Shown here one piece after another: positions 26,863-35,931 of a stretch of DNA of 64,000 nucleotides. The notes under the pieces are model-generated. The model had not been told where the DNA came from, searched no databases, and saw nothing but the letters and a program-made list of their open reading frames with translations. How positions within the stretch are numbered: position 1 is the first letter of the stretch; every line of letters begins with the position of its first letter. Where the stretch lies: assembly GCA_003635315.1 (NCBI GenBank), contig PYJD01000008.1:1-64000 (forward strand), read 5' to 3'. The translations under genes and the position numbers were made by a program. This DNA is from Candidatus Poribacteria bacterium. Its GTDB lineage: Bacteria; Poribacteria; WGA-4E; WGA-3G.

Positions 26863-29706
26863 TCAGATGATTTTTTTCTCATCTTGTTTTTTAGCTTCCT
26901 CACTTTTCAATATACGTTTTATTCTTGTTTCTTTTACTTGTGATAATAATTCTCTGAGATAGGAAGAAGGAGTTACAAAGTTATGATTCAAATGTTGAGA
27001 GTATCTGGGTATACGAATATTTTTACTCGCAACACCAATAACTTGACCCTTATTGTTTAATACAGGAGATCCGTTACATCCGTCAGGAATTGTAGCAGTA
27101 ATTTGGTAATATTTTCGATCTTGACGAGTAATTATGCTACTGATAATCCCTTCTGAAAACATATTTGGATAACTTGATACGTAAACTGTATCACCAATCT
27201 GAATATTATCATTATCGCTTAGACTGAGTGGTTTAACAAAATACCGAAAATCCACTATTTCTAATATTGCTAAATTCTGCTGTTCATCAATGGAGATAAC
27301 ACTATATTTATGATAATCGTTATCAAATATTATATATCCTGTGTCACCCTTTTTTAGAAATTGTTTCTTTGCGAAAGGGCTCCATGATCCAGCCAATTTA
27401 GTCCAGCATCCTGCAGGAAGAGCCCAAAGATATGTATCTGTAGCGACAAGTCCACCGCCAATAAAGAATCCATTGTTTTGACCACGTTTCAATATTCCAT
27501 CACCTATTCCTACCTCTACTGTGCTACTAATGCTGTGCTGAGCGATTTGTCCAGTCGTTGGTGTTTTAGTAATATCCCATAGAAGAATTGTGCCATCTTC
27601 ACTTCCTGTTGCAAGGGTGTGTCCATTAGGACTGAAAACTACTGAAGTAACAAGATCTGTGTGTCCCTTAAGGACAGCTTTTTGTAGACCTGTGACATCA
27701 AAGTCATCAGTTCTAATTACTCTGAGATGCTGGTGATTTAGTTGGTGCATTCTGTTAACATCCCACAAAGTCACACCATTACTTCCACCAACCGCAAGAA
27801 TTGATCCATCTGGGTTAAATGCAAGACTGCAAACCCAACCACCATGATAAATAGTGACTTTGCATTCTCCACTGGTGATATCCCATAAACAAACATGATA
27901 ACTTCCATGCGAAAAAGTAGCACTGGCAAGAAGTACTCCATTAGGAGAAAACGCAACACTAAGTACAATATCGCTGCTATATCCCTTGATTGTTTTTTTC
28001 AGCTTTTTAGTCATAACATCCCACAGATACACTGTGCCATACTCATCTCCACCAGCAACGGTCTGGCTATCAGGAGAAAAAGCAATGCTTTGCAGAGACT
28101 TCCCAGTATTCTCATTTGTGAGTGTGCCTTTGTGTTCACATGTAGATGCTTCCCACAATTGAATTGTGTTATCATCATATTCTCTGCTACAACTTGCGAT
28201 AGTTTTCCCATCTGGTGAATGTTCCAATATTAGACCTTCTGAAGAGTATCCTCTCGGATACTCACTTTGACATCCTTTCAATCCTTCAAAAGTGCAATAT
28301 TGAAGTTCACCAGATTCAGCATCCCAAAATCTGATAGTGCCATCTTCGCTTCCACTTACGAGCATTTTTCCATTAGGGGAATAAGAAACAAAGTCAATAA
28401 GGTGCCTGCAACGCTTTGCTACCCACTTATTCAGAGGTACATTGAAAGCACTTTGAAGGTTGCAGGAGTTTAAATTCCATATACGAATTATCTTGTCACC
28501 GCTTCTACCTACGATGTGTCTACTTCCAGTAGCGAGTTTACTACCATCAGCATTGAATGATATAGATGAAATAGATCTTGTATGTCCGCGGATAGTTTGT
28601 AGGTGTTCCCCGGTAGTAACATCCCACAATCGAATAGTGCTATCCGAACCAATTCCAGCTAACGTTCTTTTATCAATGGGATTGAAAATAAGATTGGACA
28701 CATTGTCAGTATGTTCAGTCAGAGTTGACTTATGGTCCCCACTAACTGCATCAAATAACTCAATATTATTATCTAACTGACTAATTGCAAGAGTTTTACT
28801 GTCTGGACTGAATGCAATTCCCTTTGGATTTCCCTTAAGCTCTCCTATGGTTTGATAAGTTTTAGCATCATATAGGAGAATCGTTCCATCTATACTACCA
28901 CTAATGAAGGTGAGACCGTTGGGAGAATATTCCACAGTTCTCACAGGGTCTGTATGATTTGTGAGGGTTGTTTTACATTTACCTGTAAGAGCATCCCATA
29001 CTCGAACAGTATTGTCATCATAGACACCGGTGATTGTATTATTATCTGGACTGAAGGCAATACCATTGATGAGACACCGCTTTTTGTTTGTGAGGGTTAC
29101 TTGATGTTGTCCGGTTTTTGTATCCCATAATTTGATCTCACCCATAGTCATATCATCTGCACCTTTATAATCCCACAAACAATCAGTTGCACTTGCAAGT
29201 ATGCGTCCGTCATGACTAAAGGCAATCAAACTCTCACCGTACGTATGTCCATCAATTGTTACTTTGTGTTTACGAGTAAGAACATCCCACAATTGGATCG
29301 TTTTGTCTACACTTCCACTCGCCAAGATACTACCATCGGGACTGAATTCCAAGCAAGTTATAGAACCCTCATGTTTACTGAGTGTTTCTATTTGTCTGCC
29401 TGTTTTCGTATTATACAAGTAAACTGTATCAGATTTACTATCCGTTGTTACAGCCACAGCTAAGATGTTATCTTTAGAATAGTACGCTATGCAACCAAAC
29501 CATTCTGTATGTCTTGTGATGAAATTTAATTCTTTTCCGCTATAAGCATCATATATCCAAATTCCAATAGAGCACCCAACAGCAAGTTGAGTGCCATCAG
29601 GAGAGTACTTAATCTGATTTATTACACCCTTTCCGAGACGCGCTTTGGGTTTTTCTGATATATACCATTCAGTATTGTTTTGAGTAGGATCGTTTGGAAA
29701 TAACAT
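26863..29706 (-). CDS. WD40-repeat protein with trypsin-like pseudoprotease domain
   Basis: A 947-residue cytosolic protein. Residues about 20-725 hold about fifteen WD40 repeats, each ending in a WD-type strand such as IQLWDVLT, VRVWDALT, IRLWDVTT, VYLWDVMT, ILLWDITK, enough for two seven-bladed propellers. Residues about 740-925 resemble a trypsin-like serine protease: GFFIGGGLVATD, NLAILEI, IPDGCNGSPVLNNKGQVIGVAS. The histidine expected after the VAT strand is absent, the aspartate is Asn811 and the nucleophile serine is Asn878, so the fold is predicted inactive. Last gene of the leftward FRG-TPR-WD40 unit, 97 bases after the TPR gene. Probably a scaffold or sensor. Confidence 0.85.
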   Translation of the reverse strand: MLFPNDPTQNNTEWYISEKPKARLGKGVINQIKYSPDGTQLAVGCSIGIWIYDAYSGKELNFITRHTEWFGCIAYYSKDNILAVAVTTDSKSDTVYLYNTKTGRQIETLSKHEGSITCLEFSPDGSILASGSVDKTIQLWDVLTRKHKVTIDGHTYGESLIAFSHDGRILASATDCLWDYKGADDMTMGEIKLWDTKTGQHQVTLTNKKRCLINGIAFSPDNNTITGVYDDNTVRVWDALTGKCKTTLTNHTDPVRTVEYSPNGLTFISGSIDGTILLYDAKTYQTIGELKGNPKGIAFSPDSKTLAISQLDNNIELFDAVSGDHKSTLTEHTDNVSNLIFNPIDKRTLAGIGSDSTIRLWDVTTGEHLQTIRGHTRSISSISFNADGSKLATGSRHIVGRSGDKIIRIWNLNSCNLQSAFNVPLNKWVAKRCRHLIDFVSYSPNGKMLVSGSEDGTIRFWDAESGELQYCTFEGLKGCQSEYPRGYSSEGLILEHSPDGKTIASCSREYDDNTIQLWEASTCEHKGTLTNENTGKSLQSIAFSPDSQTVAGGDEYGTVYLWDVMTKKLKKTIKGYSSDIVLSVAFSPNGVLLASATFSHGSYHVCLWDITSGECKVTIYHGGWVCSLAFNPDGSILAVGGSNGVTLWDVNRMHQLNHQHLRVIRTDDFDVTGLQKAVLKGHTDLVTSVVFSPNGHTLATGSEDGTILLWDITKTPTTGQIAQHSISSTVEVGIGDGILKRGQNNGFFIGGGLVATDTYLWALPAGCWTKLAGSWSPFAKKQFLKKGDTGYIIFDNDYHKYSVISIDEQQNLAILEIVDFRYFVKPLSLSDNDNIQIGDTVYVSSYPNMFSEGIISSIITRQDRKYYQITATIPDGCNGSPVLNNKGQVIGVASKNIRIPRYSQHLNHNFVTPSSYLRELLSQVKETRIKRILKSEEAKKQDEKKII

Positions 29707-29803
29707 AGTGACGATTTTCTTAAGAGATTGCTGTTTAGTATGATAATCTCAAGACGTTCATGGGATAGCACAAAAATATCTGAAGGTAACCCATATTAAC
29801 TCC

Positions 29804-32029
29804 TTAACTCACGAAAGGGCTATGTAGGGATGTGCTTGATTCTTGAAAAAATCTAATTCTATCGAATAAAGTTTGGGTTTGCTTCTCTGTTCGGACTTGA
29901 TCTACATCCTTTAAGAAAAATGCAACAAAGTTTTCAAATGAATATTGTCTCAAATGAGTTTGAAGTTCGGTTAACTCCATTTTTATAGGTAAACTTCGGA
30001 TTTGTTCATCCTGTTGTCCCAACATTTTAGCAATATCTCTTGGCAATTTTATTTTAGTTCTCTTCTCAAAACCTTCCACACCTTGATATTCTTTACTAAA
30101 AACTGAGGTAATATCTATACCTTTATTTATTGCATCTGTTAAACTTGATTTGGCTTTGTCCCATCTTCTTTCGCGCAACCAAGCCATTGCGCGATTGTAA
30201 TAGGCTGGTGCATAATCAGGATCTAATTTTATTACTTTCGTATAGTCTTCACGGGCTTGAACAAAATCATTATTGCTGAAATAAGCCAGACCACGATTGT
30301 GATAAAATATCACCTCATTTGGTCCAAGTTCTATTGCCTTACTATAATTCTCAATTGCCAAATCAAATTGACCTATCTTACTGTAAATATTGCCAAGATT
30401 ATTATATGCAGTAGGATTCTCTGGTTTTAGTTTTAATGCCTTGTTTAAATCATCAAAAGCTAATTTTACCTCATTTGTGTCAGCATAAGTAACACCACGA
30501 TTGACATAGGCTTTGACATGTTCAGGATTGAGTTTTATCGTATAGGTATAGTCTTTGATGGCTAATTCAAGCTCACCTATGCTATTATAAGCAATAGCAC
30601 GATTGAAATAGATATCAGCATTGTTAAGACCGAGTTCTATCGCTTTCGTACAATCGCTAATAGATTTGTCAACCTTACCTATAATCCCGTAGGCTGCGCT
30701 TCTACTGGCAAATGTCATTGGGTCATTTGGATTAAGCTGTATTGCCGTTGTGTAGTCTGTAATTGCCGATTCAAAATCCTCCATGAGCAAGTATACATTT
30801 CCGCGATTATGATAAGGTGTGGAGAATCCTGGATTGAATTGTATAGCCCTTGTATAATCTTGAATAGCATAAGTAAATTCCTTTTTGTTACTGTAAGCGA
30901 TGCCGCGATTGATATAAGCTGGAATGTGATCAGATTGAAATCGTAGGACTACATTATAGTCTTCAATCGCATTATCAAAGTCACCTAATCCACTGTAAGC
31001 AATACCACGATTAAAATAACAATCAATGCTATGATGTGGATTTATTTCTATCACTTTCTTATAGTCTGCAATGGCTTTGCCAAAGTTCCCTTGATTGCTG
31101 TATGTGTTACCTCGTTCAAAATATGCGTTGAGGTAATTGGGTTGCAATTTTATCGCTTCTGTATAATTTACAATAGCCATTTCAAAATGGTTTTTGTTGT
31201 AGAAAGCCATACCGATAATGAGATATACATCTGCTGCATACGGATCACGTTCTAATGCACTATTACAGTCAGCAATAGCAGAATCATATTCACCTTTGAG
31301 ACTATAAGCAATAGCGCGAGTGATATAGGGATCAGCAGCCTTAGGTCTGAGTTCTATCATTTTTTGGTAGTCAGCAATAGCAGAATCAAATTCACCTCGA
31401 AGGAGGTGAGTATTTCCCCGAATCATATACACATCAACATAATTCTTGTCCAGTTCTAATGCTAATGTATAATCTGTAATTGACAACTCATATTCCTGCT
31501 TGTTGTGATAAGCGTTGCCGCGAAGGACATAGACATCAACGAAATCTGGTTTAAGTTGTATCGCTTTGGTAAAGTCTAAAATGGCTAAGTCAACTTGACC
31601 TTTACCGCTGTAGGCATTTCCTCGAATGACATAGGTATCAGCAACATTAGGGTCAAGTTCTATTGCCTTGTCACAGTCCTTGATAGCAAGATCTAACTGA
31701 CCAATAATGAAATATGTGTTACCGCGAAAATAATATACCTCTGCGTATTCAGGTTCGTGCTGAATAGCATTGGTAAAATCTTCAATCGCTTTCTCAAAAT
31801 CACCTTTAGCACCATGGGACATTCCGCGACCATGATATGCTTTTGCAGGTTGCTGAGTCCAGAAAATCGCATCAGTGAAGTCAGCAATTGCAAGATCAAA
31901 CTTGCCCATCTTATGATAAACCTCACCTCGGTAGATATAGGGCATAGCAAAACCGGGTCTCATACGAATAGCTTCCGTAAATTTTTTGGCAGCTTCTTCA
32001 TAATGTTCCATCTTAGATTCATTAGCCAT
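29804..32029 (-). CDS. TPR-repeat protein
   Basis: A 741-residue protein. Residues about 10-640 are some eighteen tetratricopeptide repeats with a strict 34-residue period, each carrying a Y-x-x-R-G-x-A/T-Y helix followed by a D-x-A-I-x-D-Y/F helix and a P-x-x-A turn. The last 90 residues (KIKLPRDIAKMLG ... SFENFVAFFLKDVDQV) are a distinct helical domain I do not recognise. No signal peptide. Its start overlaps the end of the FRG gene by eight bases, so translation is coupled. The repeat superhelix is expected to bind peptides or partner proteins, most simply the neighbouring FRG or WD40 products. Confidence 0.9.
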   Translation of the reverse strand: MANESKMEHYEEAAKKFTEAIRMRPGFAMPYIYRGEVYHKMGKFDLAIADFTDAIFWTQQPAKAYHGRGMSHGAKGDFEKAIEDFTNAIQHEPEYAEVYYFRGNTYFIIGQLDLAIKDCDKAIELDPNVADTYVIRGNAYSGKGQVDLAILDFTKAIQLKPDFVDVYVLRGNAYHNKQEYELSITDYTLALELDKNYVDVYMIRGNTHLLRGEFDSAIADYQKMIELRPKAADPYITRAIAYSLKGEYDSAIADCNSALERDPYAADVYLIIGMAFYNKNHFEMAIVNYTEAIKLQPNYLNAYFERGNTYSNQGNFGKAIADYKKVIEINPHHSIDCYFNRGIAYSGLGDFDNAIEDYNVVLRFQSDHIPAYINRGIAYSNKKEFTYAIQDYTRAIQFNPGFSTPYHNRGNVYLLMEDFESAITDYTTAIQLNPNDPMTFASRSAAYGIIGKVDKSISDCTKAIELGLNNADIYFNRAIAYNSIGELELAIKDYTYTIKLNPEHVKAYVNRGVTYADTNEVKLAFDDLNKALKLKPENPTAYNNLGNIYSKIGQFDLAIENYSKAIELGPNEVIFYHNRGLAYFSNNDFVQAREDYTKVIKLDPDYAPAYYNRAMAWLRERRWDKAKSSLTDAINKGIDITSVFSKEYQGVEGFEKRTKIKLPRDIAKMLGQQDEQIRSLPIKMELTELQTHLRQYSFENFVAFFLKDVDQVRTEKQTQTLFDRIRFFQESSTSLHSPFVS

Positions 32030-32720
32030 TTCCTGTATCTCCTTTCTGCTTTTGGATTAAACCCTCATAAATCGAATTGTAGAATTTACTATGGTTATTT
32101 TGATCTCTTATAAATCCGTGGATATCGTTGTAAATTGTTTCAACAGATATGTCATGAGAATTTTGAAGATGTCTTAACATTGGGAGTTTTAGATCAGACT
32201 GAATATCAATGATGTCATCATCCTTTGGTAGAATAAACCCATCTGGATGTCGTACAAAAATACTTTTTTGTGCAATCACGCGATTTATTGGATCATATGC
32301 CTCTTCTATGTAGGGTTCTACTAATGTCCTTGCTTGTAAGATAATCCTACCATTCTCATCTGGAATTCCATCACATGCCATAAAAAGTGCTATATGATAA
32401 TCCTTTGTAAAATCAATTAGGTTAGTTTTTCCACCATAGTGTTGTATTTCAGAAAGGTATTCAAGATCACTCATTGATTTTCTCGAAAATTGCTTTGAGA
32501 TATTCAACACTGCATTTTGGACCTCCTCTATGTTAAATCGTTCTTCGTCAACATCAATTCTCTTATCACATAGAAAAACACGAAACAAGTTTGAGGATAC
32601 TTTTCCATAAAAAGGATGATCCATATAATGTTCAGGTTCACCACGGTATAGATATCCTCCAATATCTGCTTTTTCTTTTAGTTTTTTAAGTATACCATCT
32701 ACTGTACGGGGTTTGTGCAT
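32022..32720 (-). CDS. FRG-domain protein
   Basis: A 232-residue protein dominated by an FRG domain: GGYLYRGEPEHY near residue 22 (the F/Y-R-G motif) and EIQHYGGKTNLIDFTKDYHI with ALFMAC (about residues 88-116), matching the family's QHYG-x-x-T-x-L-x-D-x-T core. FRG proteins are poorly characterised but recur in predicted toxin and anti-phage settings. First gene of a three-gene leftward unit (FRG, TPR, WD40/pseudoprotease) with a promoter at 32759-32787. An effector role is inferred. Confidence 0.85.
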   Translation of the reverse strand: MHKPRTVDGILKKLKEKADIGGYLYRGEPEHYMDHPFYGKVSSNLFRVFLCDKRIDVDEERFNIEEVQNAVLNISKQFSRKSMSDLEYLSEIQHYGGKTNLIDFTKDYHIALFMACDGIPDENGRIILQARTLVEPYIEEAYDPINRVIAQKSIFVRHPDGFILPKDDDIIDIQSDLKLPMLRHLQNSHDISVETIYNDIHGFIRDQNNHSKFYNSIYEGLIQKQKGDTGNG

Positions 32721-32758
32721 TCACTTCACTATATTCTACTGATTAATTTTGTTTCACA

Positions 32759-32787
32759 ATAATACCATAATTTTAATAAGTTTACAA
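32759..32787 (-). promoter_or_regulatory. Promoter of the FRG-TPR-WD40 unit
   Basis: Leftward TTGTAA (32787-32782), 17-base spacer, TATTAT (32764-32759), placing transcription start about 30 bases ahead of the FRG ATG. The rest of the 370-base divergent spacer includes a TCTGAT...ATCAGA inverted pair near 32970-32995 and the ribosome site of the rightward isomerase. Confidence 0.5.
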
Positions 32788-33090
32788 TGATGGCGAGATA
32801 ACAAATCCTTTTCTAAAAATTTCACTCGTGAACTAAAACCAGTCTTGTTTTACAAGATACAATATAAATTCATCAACATCTGTAATACTAATAACAAGAG
32901 TAAGGTGTCAACAGTTTGTAATAAAATAAAATACAAAAACTAAGAAGATATTGAAAAAACTTCACAGATCTGATACTCTGATGACGGATCAGACCCCTGT
33001 AAATATAGTCTAATAGTGTTATTGTATCAGAACCCAGAAAGAAGATTGTCATTTACAACACTCAATCATAATAGATAAGGAGATATATCC

Positions 33091-33888
33091 GTGAGTAATC
33101 TCAGATTCGCGTGTCATTTGATACAGTTCGGTGGTGAACAACAAGAAAATCCACAAAAAGTCTTACGAGAAGTCGCTGATGCAGGTTGGGAAGGTGTTGA
33201 GAGTGTTCCCATCAATTCATCTGAAAGTCTTGTTGAAATGGCAACCCTCGCACGTAGCTTGGGTTTGCATATCGTTAATGCAGGTGGTGATGGTCTTGAT
33301 CGCATCAAACATAATGTCACCTTAGGCAACTATGCAGCAGAAGTTCCAGCATTACGTCGGGGTGATTGGGGTGGTACTGATCCAACTGATGAAGATTTTG
33401 AGAAGGCTGCCCGTACGTTAGATGAAATTCTTGATTATTGTGTTACCCACAATATAAAAGGTTTCCACCATGCACACCTATGGACGATGATAGAAACGGT
33501 AGAAGATGCAATTAAACTATTATCAGTTGCACCAAATTTGTGGTTACTATATGATACAGGTCACCTACTCGCAGCAGGTAGTGATCCTATGGACGTATTT
33601 GATAATGAATTATTACGAAACAGAATTGGACATGTACATCTAAAAGACTGTCATGCAGATGACCCAACGACTTGGGATCATAAAACCCAACGTTTTGGTG
33701 AGAAAGCACGTTTTGCTGAACTTGGAGCTGGAAATCTGGGTCTTGATGTAAAGGCAGTCCTTAAAGAACTTGAAGCAATCGGTTATAATGGATGGGTATC
33801 AAATGAACTTGATCGACCCTATCCCGACAGACCCCCAGCCGAAGCAGCTAAAGTTAACAGGGAATATCTAAGAAGTTTAGGGTATTAA
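33091..33888 (+). CDS. Sugar phosphate isomerase/epimerase-like TIM barrel
   Basis: A 265-residue xylose-isomerase-like barrel protein starting at GTG behind AAGGAG. Conserved strand ends: GWEGVESVPIN, GFHHAHLWTMIET, WLLYDTGHLLAAG, HVHLKDCHAD and GWVSNELDRPYPD, giving the typical metal-binding E-D-H-E set. It resembles inosose dehydratase/epimerase-type enzymes of polyol catabolism. It is only distantly similar to the barrel at 21979. It sits between the FRG promoter region and the ATPase/TOPRIM pair, 15 bases before the ATPase gene, so it may share its transcript. Confidence 0.85.
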   Translation: MSNLRFACHLIQFGGEQQENPQKVLREVADAGWEGVESVPINSSESLVEMATLARSLGLHIVNAGGDGLDRIKHNVTLGNYAAEVPALRRGDWGGTDPTDEDFEKAARTLDEILDYCVTHNIKGFHHAHLWTMIETVEDAIKLLSVAPNLWLLYDTGHLLAAGSDPMDVFDNELLRNRIGHVHLKDCHADDPTTWDHKTQRFGEKARFAELGAGNLGLDVKAVLKELEAIGYNGWVSNELDRPYPDRPPAEAAKVNREYLRSLGY

Positions 33889-33903
33889 TATCAGATCTAT
33901 ATT

Positions 33904-35226
33904 ATGTTGAAACGTATAAGAATAAAGGGTTATAAATCTCTTGTAGATCTTGAATTAAAGCTTGAAGCACTAACTGTATTAGTTGGTCCAAATGCATCTG
34001 GAAAAAGCAATTTCCTTGACGCATTGCAATTACTGTCACGCATAGCAACTTGTCAGTCATTAGAGCATGTATTTGAACCTCCTTATCGTGGGCACCCATT
34101 AGAATCTTTTACATTTGGTGATGAAGGTATTAGAAGTTTATTAGATAAAGAAAAAATATCATTCCTTATAGAGGTGGATGTAGAACTATCACAATCTGTC
34201 ATTAATAGTGTTAACAAGCGAATACAGGATATAAAAGATACAAATGATAAAGATCAACAATTTTCAGATAGTTCTGTTTCAAAACCGACACAACCTGTAA
34301 GAGAAAATCTACTCAGATACAGAATTGAAATAGAAATGTATCCTAAAAAAGGTATTTTAAGAGTGTCGGATGAGTATTTGGCTGCCTTATCTACACAAGG
34401 AATACCTAAGAATAACAGGAAACCATTTTTAGAAAGAATAGGTAATAGATTGCATCTCCGAATGGAAGGACAATCTCATCCTCTATATTATGAACGATAT
34501 CTTGACTTCAGCATATTATCCCGATCCCATTATCCTCCACATTATCCCCATTTGACAGCCATGCAAGAAGAATTAGCCAATTGGTTAACATTTTATCTTG
34601 AACCAAGGGAACAAATGCGTATGCCAAATCCTGTTAAAGCTGCTCATGATATAGGACCAATGGGTGAAAATCTTGCTGCCTTCCTCAATAACTTAAAAGC
34701 ACACAATATTGACCAATTTCAGTCAATTGAAAAATCTCTAAATAAGATGATTCCATCTTTTACAGGTATCAATGTTAATGTAAATGAGATTGGAGAAGTA
34801 GAATTAGATTTAAAGGAAGGTACAAAACATTTCTCAGCACGAGTTTTATCTGAAGGAACACTACGAATAATTGGACTTTTGACACTTGTTAGTGGGAAAG
34901 AACCACCTACATTGATTGGTATAGAGGAACCTGAAAACGGTATTCATCCACGCAGAATAAAAAGAATTGCAAAATTCTTGGAAGCACGGATGATTCTTAA
35001 AGATATTCAATTCATCGTTACAACACATTCTTCGGTTTTACCTGATCTTATACCTACTGAATCACTATTTATATGTCGTAAAGATCAAGATAATACCGAA
35101 ATTATACCATATCAGATGGCTATGCATGGTGATTTATTTAAATCATCTGAAATAGAAATAGTTATGACAGAGCATAATAGATTATCACCTTCAGAACGTA
35201 TCTTACGAGGTGATTTTGATGATTAA
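33904..35226 (+). CDS. OLD-like AAA ATPase (RecF/SMC-type)
   Basis: A 440-residue ABC/SMC-class AAA ATPase of the AAA_15/AAA_21 type. It opens with the family hallmark MLKRIRIKGYKSLVDLEL and Walker A GPNASGKS (residues 28-35). Near the C-terminus are a signature-like LSEGTLRI, Walker B TLIGIEEPENGIHP and the switch strand FIVTTHSS. The middle (about 75-250) is a variable coiled insertion. It overlaps the following TOPRIM-like gene by eight bases. Such ATPases drive DNA-linked defence or repair nucleases encoded beside them. Confidence 0.88.
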   Translation: MLKRIRIKGYKSLVDLELKLEALTVLVGPNASGKSNFLDALQLLSRIATCQSLEHVFEPPYRGHPLESFTFGDEGIRSLLDKEKISFLIEVDVELSQSVINSVNKRIQDIKDTNDKDQQFSDSSVSKPTQPVRENLLRYRIEIEMYPKKGILRVSDEYLAALSTQGIPKNNRKPFLERIGNRLHLRMEGQSHPLYYERYLDFSILSRSHYPPHYPHLTAMQEELANWLTFYLEPREQMRMPNPVKAAHDIGPMGENLAAFLNNLKAHNIDQFQSIEKSLNKMIPSFTGINVNVNEIGEVELDLKEGTKHFSARVLSEGTLRIIGLLTLVSGKEPPTLIGIEEPENGIHPRRIKRIAKFLEARMILKDIQFIVTTHSSVLPDLIPTESLFICRKDQDNTEIIPYQMAMHGDLFKSSEIEIVMTEHNRLSPSERILRGDFDD

Positions 35227-35803
35227 AATCAACATTTTTGTTGAAGATGTCATACATGAAGATTTCCTAACTGCGCTAATTCAACGACTCGCTGATGAAA
35301 ATGACCTTAAATGTAAAATAAATGCCTCAAGTGTTCGTGGAGGAAGAGGAAAAGTCCTTTCTGAATTTAGTCAATATATACAAGATTTACAAGATAATTT
35401 ACTCGAATCACCAGATTTGATTATCGTTGCCACTGATAGTAATTGTAAAGGAATTGTAGATAGAGAAAAGGAAATTAATCAATATACAGCCATATTTTCA
35501 GATATCGTGATTAATATGATTCCTGAACCACACATTGAACGATGGTTATTACTGGATTCAGAAGCATTTAAAAAAGTATATGGAAAAGGTTGTATAAAAC
35601 CTGACAACAAATGTGAAAAAGGTAGATATAAGCATCAACTATTAAATGCAATTTTCAACGCAACAATGACTTCACCTATAGACGGAACTGAACGTATAGA
35701 TGAGTTGATTAATGCTATGGATCTACAACGCTTAATACAAAGTGATAGGTCTATACGAAGGTTTCTTACTCAACTACAACAACGATTTAACATACAAAAT
35801 TAG
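35219..35803 (+). CDS. TOPRIM-like (DUF4276-type) effector partner
   Basis: A 194-residue protein translated from ATG 35219, eight bases after GAGG and overlapping the ATPase stop; an in-frame GTG three codons earlier is less likely. It has the pattern of small TOPRIM-like proteins: a first strand with acidic residues (IFVEDVIHEDF), LIIVATDSNCKG (D-x-N at the metal site) and MIPEPHIERWLLLD. DUF4276 and related proteins show this layout and pair with OLD-like ATPases. Nuclease activity is inferred. The third acidic position is not clearly visible, so a structural prediction would be needed to be certain. Confidence 0.65.
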   Translation: MIKINIFVEDVIHEDFLTALIQRLADENDLKCKINASSVRGGRGKVLSEFSQYIQDLQDNLLESPDLIIVATDSNCKGIVDREKEINQYTAIFSDIVINMIPEPHIERWLLLDSEAFKKVYGKGCIKPDNKCEKGRYKHQLLNAIFNATMTSPIDGTERIDELINAMDLQRLIQSDRSIRRFLTQLQQRFNIQN

Positions 35804-35931
35804 TCTGCTTGTTAAGTCCATAATCAGGATTCTACTGACGCGTTCTTTTGAAAATAAATTGTAATGGAGTTATAGAGATTGTTATTATTAGAAATACAGA
35901 ATATACAAAATGTATAAACAAAGGAGAAAAG

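Noticed and set aside
29804..32029. 102-base periodicity as a DNA repeat array
   Set aside because: The period is three times 34 residues, explained by TPR motifs; units differ too much at the DNA level for a repeat array.
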